Source of the DNA: Nymphaea colorata
Taxonomy: Eukaryota > Streptophyta > Magnoliopsida > Nymphaeales > Nymphaeaceae
Assembly (NCBI RefSeq): GCF_008831285.2
Contig: NC_045140.1
Coordinates: 30,064,708 to 30,077,207, forward strand
Direction: 5' to 3'
DNA: 12,500 nt
Of the stretch, positions 7,601 through 12,500 are shown in pieces. Below the pieces are notes generated by a model. The model was given only the letters and a program-made list of their open reading frames with translations. It had not been told where the DNA came from and did not search any database. The stretch's first letter is position 1. Each line of letters opens with the position of its first letter. Position numbers and translations under genes: made by a program.

Positions 7601-9793
7601 TTTCAATGGTCGGATAAGGCTAGGGCAGCCTTTGAAAAGTTAAAACTTGCCCTTATGTCTGCACCCGTTCTTACACTTCCGGATTTCAACCAGCAGTTCA
7701 CAATAGAGACAGATGCATGTGAGGTTGGAATAGGGGCCGTTCTCAGCCAAGAAGGCCACCCTATCGCTTATATGTCTAAGGCGCTCACAAGTAGAGCGAA
7801 GCCTCTCTCTACTTATGAGAAAGAACTACTAGCGATAGTGTTGGCAGTGGAAAAGTGGCGGCCCTACCTTATAGGGCGTAGATTCACAGTTAAGACGGAC
7901 CAAAATTCTCTAAAGTACATGTTAAAGCAGAGAGTATCCACGCCTACCCAACAACGTTGGTTAGCAAAGCTGCTGGGATACGATTTTGAAATAGAGTACA
8001 AAAAGGGTCCGGAAAATACAGCGGCCGATTCTCTCTCTCGATTGACTGAGCAGTTCATGACTCTTTCGGTAGTGGAAACTGATGTTTGGGATAGGTTAGC
8101 CCAGGAACAACAAGCAGACCAGTCCCTAAGGCTAGTCCGTGCATCAACAGAACAACATCCAGGATCCATTCCCTTCTATACAGTCAGAGGGAATCTATTA
8201 TATAGGAAGAACCGAGCAGTGGTTCCTCCAGAGTCTGGGCTTAAGCAGGAACTCCTGCGTCATTTCCATGACACCCCTGCCGCGGGTCATGAGGGGGTTT
8301 CTAAAACCCTAAGCAGAATTAAAGCCCAATTTTGGTGGCGTGGCATGAAGGCAGAAGTACAAAGGTACATCCGGAGTTGCCTGGTATGCCAGAGGGAAAA
8401 ATACGAGGCCATTAGACCTCCAGGGCATTTAGTTCCCCTCCCCATACCAGCCAAACCATGGACCGATGTGACCATGGATTTTATTGACGCCATGCCCCGC
8501 TCTGAAGGCAAGGAAGCTGTGCTAGTGGTAGTGGACCGTCTGACCAAGTACAGCCACTTCGCTCCCTTGCCTAGGTCGTATCAAGGACCAATGGTGGCCA
8601 GCGTGTACCAGGAGTACGTTGGAAAGCTCCACGGAATGCCACAATCAGTCGTATGTGACAGAGATTCAATCTTCCTTAGCGCATTCTGGCAGGAGTACAT
8701 GAAGCTTATGGGTACGACGCTCAAGTTTAGTACAGCCCATCACCCACAGACAGACGGGCAGAGCGAAATCGTAAATCGATCTCTTGAGACCTATTTGAGG
8801 TGTTTTGCAGGAGAAAGGCCACAAACTTGGGTAAAATTCTTACCTTGGGCAGAGTGGTCTTACAACACCAGTTTACATTCGTCAACAGGAATGACGCCTT
8901 TTGAAGGTGTATATGGGACCCCTCCTCCAAGCATCCCTAGATATGAAGGAGGTACAGCAGGCGACGACAATGTAGACTGCGAGCTACGCACCCGTGAGGA
9001 AGTCCTTGACTCCCTCAAGCAAAACATTGCCAAAGCCCAGAACAGGATGAGACAGGTCTACAACAAAGGGCGAAAAGATCGAGAATTCGAAGTGGGTGAT
9101 TACGTGTGGTTGAAGAGGTTGCCCCTCAAACAACGATCGTTAATGGGCCAACCCTATTCTAAGCTATTACCAAGGTATTATGGACCGTTTCCGGTATTAC
9201 AAAAAGTAGGAAAGGCAGCATATCGACTGGGACTTCCGCGGGAAGCAATGGTGCACCCAGTTTTCCATATCACCAGGCTCAAGCCTCATCATGGTGATAT
9301 TCCTACAATGATCGAGCAGATACCGGAACAGGACAACTTGCCCACTCCCTATCGTATACTCAAACATAGATATGTCCAAAGACAAGGGAGAACACGGCAT
9401 GAGGTATTAGTGGAATGGGAGGGACCTGACAGAGGAACCTCTTGGGAAGAGTTTGGGTCAGTGGCTCATCGCTTTCCCTCCTCTAGCGCTCGAGGACAAG
9501 CGCATTCTAGGGAGGGGGAATCTGTTACGGACCGACTTGTAGGTCCAGACCCAACTCGGCGTGATCAGGCCGAAACCAGTCGGTCAAGACGAAAGGCCTC
9601 GGATTTGTGGACACAGGCGCTAAGGCAGCACGAAGAAAGTCCAAGCGAGGCTAAGTCAGCACTCGAGCCAGTTGCAGCGGGCGGCGTGGGAGGAGCAACT
9701 AGGTCCGAAAGAGTGCTCAAACCAGGTGGAACTCAAGACGTTCTAGAACCTATTGCGAGGCTCACCGAGCTTGATCAGGATAACCGAGCGTGA
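4643..9793 (+). CDS. Gag-Pol polyprotein (Ty3/gypsy, chromodomain-bearing)
   Basis: This frame encodes the capsid and all enzymes for copying the RNA and inserting the DNA. The start is the ATG at 4643 (A at -3, G at +4), the first ATG for 3.9 kb; no in-frame ATG lies upstream. Order by residue: predicted coiled coil 41-92; retrotransposon Gag domain about 206-360; zinc knuckle C430-x2-C433-x7-H441-x-C443; Ser/Glu/Lys linker about 451-515; aspartic protease about 522-635, with D540-N541-G542; reverse transcriptase about 728-910, with D814 and FFDD 876-879; RNase H with D1024, E1061, D1086, D1129; integrase zinc finger H1209, H1216, C1246, C1249 and catalytic D1279, D1339, E1375 (35 residues between the last two); GPF motif 1514-1516; chromodomain-like 1567-1613. 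Gag and Pol share one frame. Residues 1628-1716 come from the 3' LTR. The DNG triad is atypical. Confidence 0.97.
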   Translation: MGKSKKQFNPDEPVLEEPLNDQPEEAPSTQAGPVPNYAMGRILNIEKELLQMRNDMNKSDQVRKRELERQNRERQNEMDEIRGLLKQLAANQNPGGERTTQGPNKGKGVLGAPTYPTDTEIDPNNLSHIGTSTEGGRLLHMGPPQERQPIEPTSEYYRTPRVQRFASSRMNRTYYDSEGEQDESPLRPRRAQRQLQEERRTPTVRYEFPKFNGEHLREWLFMAERYFLCHRVPQDEWIEIATANMTGEATTHYLWFDHKTADPTWEKYKASLQLQFGDSTFIDYDEDLKNLVQSSTVAAYQRQFERLASMVQWPEKALIGAFKGGLKSEVKRELKIHRFNRLEECFAMARLYEEQIEEKRAEKKAHKMDKQRRRPSYSSGSRFRGKEQTPFRRGSDYRPPQGPNPGQGRKPPTRYLTPKQIEEFRRKGLCYRCEGKWDKNHQCPTYYRVQVVSDDESSSCSDSSTTPYETSSSSSDEEIVIKRRAKQAEKKKEVRVEETPAKEEKPTEAESLHSMQDPNKPNSFRVSGRINGHKVLILLDNGATKNFLTEEAARRCNISLESSHPQTIIVGGGMRLKCHNEGKGIEVVIKRKPFKIDFLVIPLDGVDLILGMPWFFALGIISWDVKNFSMTFTPDGDEEPMTLQGLTSTTRPKAALRAIETEQPACWVMALATDVPEKEEQKEIVPERIQLVLNQYEDVFEEPKGLPPQRSYDHRIIMTQGAEPVNVRPYRYGYNQKAEIERLVKEMLESGIVQPSSSPFSSPVLLVKKKDNTWRFCVDYRALNEATVKDRHPIPVIDELLDELAGATIFSKIDLRAGYHQIRMYEDDVPKTAFRTHDGHYEFLVMPFGLTNAPATFQRCMNDVFRQYLRDFILVFFDDILIYSQSEESHQKHLAIALQVLRDNQLYAKMSKCSFGQPSIGYLGHIVCQQGVRADPEKLEAMQKWPLPKDLKGLRGFLGLTGYYRRFIQGYGLIAQPLTQMLKKGAFQWSDKARAAFEKLKLALMSAPVLTLPDFNQQFTIETDACEVGIGAVLSQEGHPIAYMSKALTSRAKPLSTYEKELLAIVLAVEKWRPYLIGRRFTVKTDQNSLKYMLKQRVSTPTQQRWLAKLLGYDFEIEYKKGPENTAADSLSRLTEQFMTLSVVETDVWDRLAQEQQADQSLRLVRASTEQHPGSIPFYTVRGNLLYRKNRAVVPPESGLKQELLRHFHDTPAAGHEGVSKTLSRIKAQFWWRGMKAEVQRYIRSCLVCQREKYEAIRPPGHLVPLPIPAKPWTDVTMDFIDAMPRSEGKEAVLVVVDRLTKYSHFAPLPRSYQGPMVASVYQEYVGKLHGMPQSVVCDRDSIFLSAFWQEYMKLMGTTLKFSTAHHPQTDGQSEIVNRSLETYLRCFAGERPQTWVKFLPWAEWSYNTSLHSSTGMTPFEGVYGTPPPSIPRYEGGTAGDDNVDCELRTREEVLDSLKQNIAKAQNRMRQVYNKGRKDREFEVGDYVWLKRLPLKQRSLMGQPYSKLLPRYYGPFPVLQKVGKAAYRLGLPREAMVHPVFHITRLKPHHGDIPTMIEQIPEQDNLPTPYRILKHRYVQRQGRTRHEVLVEWEGPDRGTSWEEFGSVAHRFPSSSARGQAHSREGESVTDRLVGPDPTRRDQAETSRSRRKASDLWTQALRQHEESPSEAKSALEPVAAGGVGGATRSERVLKPGGTQDVLEPIARLTELDQDNRA
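5252..5971 (+). other. Gag core and zinc knuckle region of the polyprotein
   Basis: Residues about 204-360 match the plant retrotransposon Gag domain, with the hallmark YEFPKFNG...EWLFMAERYF pattern. A basic, Gly/Arg/Pro-rich stretch leads to the nucleocapsid-like knuckle at 430-443. Its spacing C-x2-C-x7-H-x-C differs from the retroviral C-x2-C-x4-H-x4-C, but is of a type I know from several plant chromovirus Gags. It should bind the genomic RNA. Confidence 0.85.
6206..6547 (+). other. Aspartic protease domain, active-site motif DNG
   Basis: The domain spans about residues 522-635. LLDNGAT (538-544) occupies the active-site position, and LILGMPW (608-614) with the later WDVKNF are family landmarks. 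Retropepsins normally carry D-S-G or D-T-G. Here codon 541 (6263-6265) is AAT; AGT (Ser) would need a single G-to-A change. The aspartate itself is kept. Reduced or lost polyprotein processing is possible but not shown. Confidence 0.85.
6821..8040 (+). other. Reverse transcriptase and RNase H domains
   Basis: Reverse transcriptase begins near VRPYRY (727-732). It keeps KIDLRAGYHQI with catalytic D814, the MPFGLTNAPATFQ block and FFDD (876-879), the usual form of YxDD in plant gypsy elements. RNase H follows directly with D1024 (TDAC), E1061 (KELLA), D1086 (TDQNSL) and D1129 (AADSLSRL). All catalytic acids are present. Confidence 0.95.
8261..9197 (+). other. Integrase domain with GPY/F module
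   Basis: The zinc finger is H1209/H1216/C1246/C1249. The catalytic core has D1279, D1339 and E1375 with D(35)E spacing, and the HHPQTDGQSE block. The GPY/F motif reads YGPF near 1513-1516. No residue expected to be essential is missing. Confidence 0.93.
9341..9481 (+). other. Chromodomain-like module after integrase
   Basis: Residues 1567-1613 follow the pattern P-x-x-ILKHR, then VLVEWEG, then TSWEEF and RFPS, which is the type II chromodomain layout of plant chromoviruses. W1592 keeps one aromatic-cage position. The third cage aromatic seen in HP1 is replaced (P1595 region), as is usual for this type. These modules are thought to steer integration to particular chromatin. Confidence 0.8.
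9509..9520 (+). other. Polypurine tract
   Basis: AGGGAGGGGGAA is an all-purine run two bases (TC) before the 3' LTR. It would resist RNase H and prime plus-strand DNA synthesis. It also lies inside the pol frame, encoding part of the Arg-Glu-Gly-Glu stretch, so it is under double constraint. Confidence 0.88.
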
Positions 9794-9888
9794 GTCCAAA
9801 TTCCCCGAACGCTTGAGCCTATCTAAAGCCGAGAGGCTTAGGTTCAGGTCCGAGTCAATCGGACTTGACCCGTGCTCGAAATTCCGAA

Positions 9889-9941
9889 GTGTGGGCGGTA
9901 ACCCACACGAGGTCCCCGCCCTAAGTCCACAAGACTTAGGG
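9889..9941 (+). other. Two adjacent U3 hairpins (3' LTR copy)
   Basis: GTGTGGG (9889-9895) pairs with CCCACAC (9902-9908), one pair longer than in the 5' LTR. CCCTAAGTC (9919-9927) pairs with GACTTAGGG (9933-9941). A third, GCAAGGC/GCCTTGC, is at 10035-10055. All would lie in the 3' UTR of the gag-pol RNA, 96-262 nt after its stop codon. Confidence 0.55.
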
Positions 9942-10122
9942 ACTTTAGCTTTTGATTTTCGAGTTGGGCGCTAGGCCCGGGTTAGGTTGCGTCATCTATT
10001 TCATGTCAACGTTCAGTTTTGAAGTAGAGACCCAGCAAGGCGGGTTGTGCCTTGCGCATTTTTGACATTAGACTAAGAAGCGAGCTAGGATAACATGTAA
10101 TTAGGGCTCGCATTATGTTTAG

Positions 10123-10130
10123 TATATATT
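10123..10130 (+). promoter_or_regulatory. TATA box, 3' LTR copy
   Basis: TATATATT is identical to 753-760. ATGs at 10142-10144 and 10149-10151 lie before the predicted start (about 10150-10165), and none follows within the window. This copy could drive transcription into the right flank. Confidence 0.55.
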
Positions 10131-11813
10131 CTGTAAACTCAATGTACAATGGATCAAAAAATTAATCAAAGATTGGCATTTGGTGTGGCACTCTCTCTCT
10201 CCTCGCACGAGGCTTCTCCCCTCTCGTCTCCCACCTTGTTCAACCCGAGAACCAGGCGTCTTCTCCCCCCTCGCGTCCTCTACCTCCACGGCGCTTCCGA
10301 ATCCAGAAATTCCTTGAAGAGCCGCCGTCTGAGACATAGGCATAAGGAAGAAGGCATCGGCGGATCTCCACCACCGGCGGCGATCCCTCCCTTGTCACGT
10401 AAGTACCCCCTTTCGAGCTTTTTCAAAGTTCTGAAATCGGTGCCTTTGCCCTGATCACGAGGGTACTGTGAGGCCGATTCCAGCATAGGGAAGATTGAAG
10501 GCGACGGACTACCGCCGGCTTCAATTCGACACCGAAGAGGAGACGAATCTCGATCTCTCTCTCGCTGCCCGATTGCTGCATTCTGCCTTAGAACACAGGG
10601 CGTCTTCACTCGGTTCCTCCCTCGGCATACCCGAAGAGGGGAATCAATATTTGGGCGTTTTCTGTTCTAATCAGAAATTGCAGATCGCGTCGCGGGATTG
10701 GAATCAGACGTTTGATCCCTAGTAGGGAGTTGGCCGGATTAGAAAGACAAAACGATAAGAAAATTACAATTTCTAGCGGCCTGTCCTCCCCTTTTGATCT
10801 GTCAGACCAGAGGCTCAAAAGTTACGAAATCTCGCTCTCTGGTCGAGATCTGAAGAAGAGGAGTGATCCCCGTGAATCGCCCAGAAAAGAGCTTTCTAAT
10901 TATCAAAAAGGGGCGAATTCTGTCGGCTGGATCTCGAGATAGAATCTCGCCGGAAAATTGCTTGAATCCGGCCATCGCTGATAATTCCGGTGGTCGCCAT
11001 TGATTCCGGTGTTAAGGACCGAATTGCCCTCCTTCCCTAGTGTTTTAATTAAAATCTGTAAGGGGTATATCGGTCACGGGACTCTCGGATCAAGTTCTGG
11101 CCGCCGGCGTGAAGTGGAAGATTCCGACGAGGCCTAGCATCCGATTCCGGTAAGTCCTTCTCCGTTCCATCCTAGCCCTTCGTTTCAACACCTGTCAGCC
11201 CTCCAGCCGTTCATCTGAGCCCTTGTCCCAGCTGCTGCCATCTGTCCCGATCCAGGATCAGCTCGCCATCAGCTGCTCCACCAAATCAGGAAGCAATCCC
11301 GCAGCCGCAGCCCCCTCCAGCTCCTCGCCATCTCCACCGCGTCAACCCTAAATCGCAAGGATTCTCACGCGTTCATCTTGACACGTGTTGCAATCCAAGC
11401 CAGCCTTCCGCCACCTCACTCGCCACCTCACCTGCCAGCTCCCCCCTCGGTCCCGCCTTCTGCCACTTGTCCTCAAGCCAGGCCCCGCGAGATCCCCTTT
11501 CCCTATTCCCTCGGATCTTGCCTCCTTAGACTTAGGAAATTCCTCCACCTCGCGCAACCTTACCTATTCTTCCTCAGCCGTTTCCTTCTTTTCCTCTTGA
11601 TCTGACCCGCAGCAATCCTCCACCGTAGATCTGGTCCACGTGTCCCCATCTCAGCCCTAGCCCCATCCGAGTTAGCACGAGAGTGCCACCTGGCCCTTCG
11701 CCCCCAATCTCCTCTCCTTCCTTGTCGCATTTCTCCCTAACCCTTAGGCGAGAATTCGAGCTCTATTCCTAATAGCTAGCATTCTTCTAGCTCTCTCTGT
11801 CGTGTCCGTCCGT

Positions 11814-11829
11814 CTTGCCACGTGGCAAG
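11814..11829. promoter_or_regulatory. G-box palindrome, 3' LTR copy
   Basis: CTTGCCACGTGGCAAG is identical to 2418-2433, although bases shortly upstream (11766-11796) carry several differences from the 5' LTR. Confidence 0.5.
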
Positions 11830-11860
11830 CATCGGTGCATTCCCTGGGTAAGACCAGCCC

Positions 11861-12246
11861 AGTCAACCGAACCCACTAGGCAACCTCCTGCACCGAACCC
11901 GCACCTAGGCTAAACCTCTACCGAGCCAACCTAGGTCGGCATTGACCCTTAGCCTTAGTCAACTAGGTCAGCTAGTCCACCAAGCCCACTTCGTTGGTAG
12001 CCTCCCTTAGCGACTCGAGCCTACCTCGAGCGACCCTTGACCTACTTGACCCGGACCCATTGACTCGGTCCATTTAGTCAACCACCTAGTTAGTGAACCT
12101 TCCGCACTTGGTCAACTTTGACCAGCACCGTAAGCTTAGGCTCGACCTTAACCTCCCTTACTGAACCAACCTATTAGCTAGGTCAACCCGTGACTGAACC
12201 TAAACCCTATTTGACTGAGCCTACCCTGACCCGAACCTGCTTGACC
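11861..12246. promoter_or_regulatory. W-box cluster, 3' LTR copy
   Basis: All twelve TTGACC/TTGACT cores of 2465-2848 are present in the same order. The few changes in this stretch, such as single-base insertions near 12133 and 12209, fall between cores. Confidence 0.5.
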
Positions 12247-12500
12247 AGACCTACCACCTAGTAGAGCCTAGCCGAACCCAGCCAACCCAACCTTAGCTAG
12301 GATTAGGTTCAGCCGGCTCGCCGGCCCTTACAACGGCCCCTGCCTCTTCGTCGGCATCCACCGACGCCCGTGGCCGAGCCACATTCCGGAGATAGGCAGG
12401 CAGGCGCTGTCGCTGTGACAGCAGCCCCCCTCGGCAGTCCAGGCGGCCCTTCCGGCCCTGTTCCGTCGTCTTCAGCGTAGCAGCAACACATCGGCTGCAG

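Larger units (their letters stand above)
9523..12500 (+). repeat. 3' long terminal repeat, truncated by the window end
   Basis: Similarity to the 5' LTR starts at 9523 with TGTTACGG and continues to the last base, which corresponds to about 3098. Roughly 920 bp should lie beyond the window. Divergence is patchy: one difference in the first 260 bp, then several changes after the pol stop, very few around 10391-10600, an unalignable block at 11076-11147, reduced similarity to about 11740, and about 1 percent in 11790-12500, largely single-base indels. The pol stop is at 9791-9793. No additional gene is visible in 9794-12500. Confidence 0.95.

Overview
The window is plant nuclear DNA filled almost entirely by one very large Ty3/gypsy (Metaviridae) LTR retrotransposon. 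The plant assignment rests on a primer-binding site matching plant initiator tRNA-Met and on a plant-type gag-pol polyprotein with a C-terminal chromodomain-like module (chromovirus). I cannot name the species or the exact chromovirus clade. No host gene, tRNA, rRNA or CRISPR array is visible.

Layout: 1-156 is left flank. 157-4017 is the complete 5' LTR (3,861 bp, TGTTA...TAACA ends). 4018-4642 is the internal leader, with the PBS at 4020-4031 and a run of stem-loops. 4643-9793 is one uninterrupted gag-pol frame of 1,716 codons: Gag, zinc knuckle, protease, reverse transcriptase, RNase H, integrase, GPY/F, chromodomain. The polypurine tract is at 9509-9520. The 3' LTR starts at 9523 and is cut by the window end (2,978 bp present; its last base matches about 3098 of the 5' LTR). 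The last 89 codons of pol lie inside the 3' LTR.

The most striking signal is a total absence of ATG on the sense strand from 775 to 4642, 3,868 nt, ending exactly at the gag ATG; the complementary triplet CAT occurs about 40 times in the same stretch. The last upstream ATG (772-774) lies between a TATA box (753-760) and the start site that box predicts (about 780-795). The simplest reading is that transcription starts near 785 and that about 3.86 kb of RNA leader, most of it LTR, has been purged of upstream AUGs so that scanning ribosomes reach gag. The 3' LTR is also ATG-free from 10152 to the window end, although parts of the two LTRs differ strongly.

Other points: two leader hairpins with different stems but the same AGG bulge and AGGAG loop; three hairpins in U3 conserved in both LTRs; twelve W-box cores in 384 bp of LTR; patchy divergence between the LTRs; and a protease active-site triad reading DNG instead of DSG/DTG. 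Other catalytic residues look intact.
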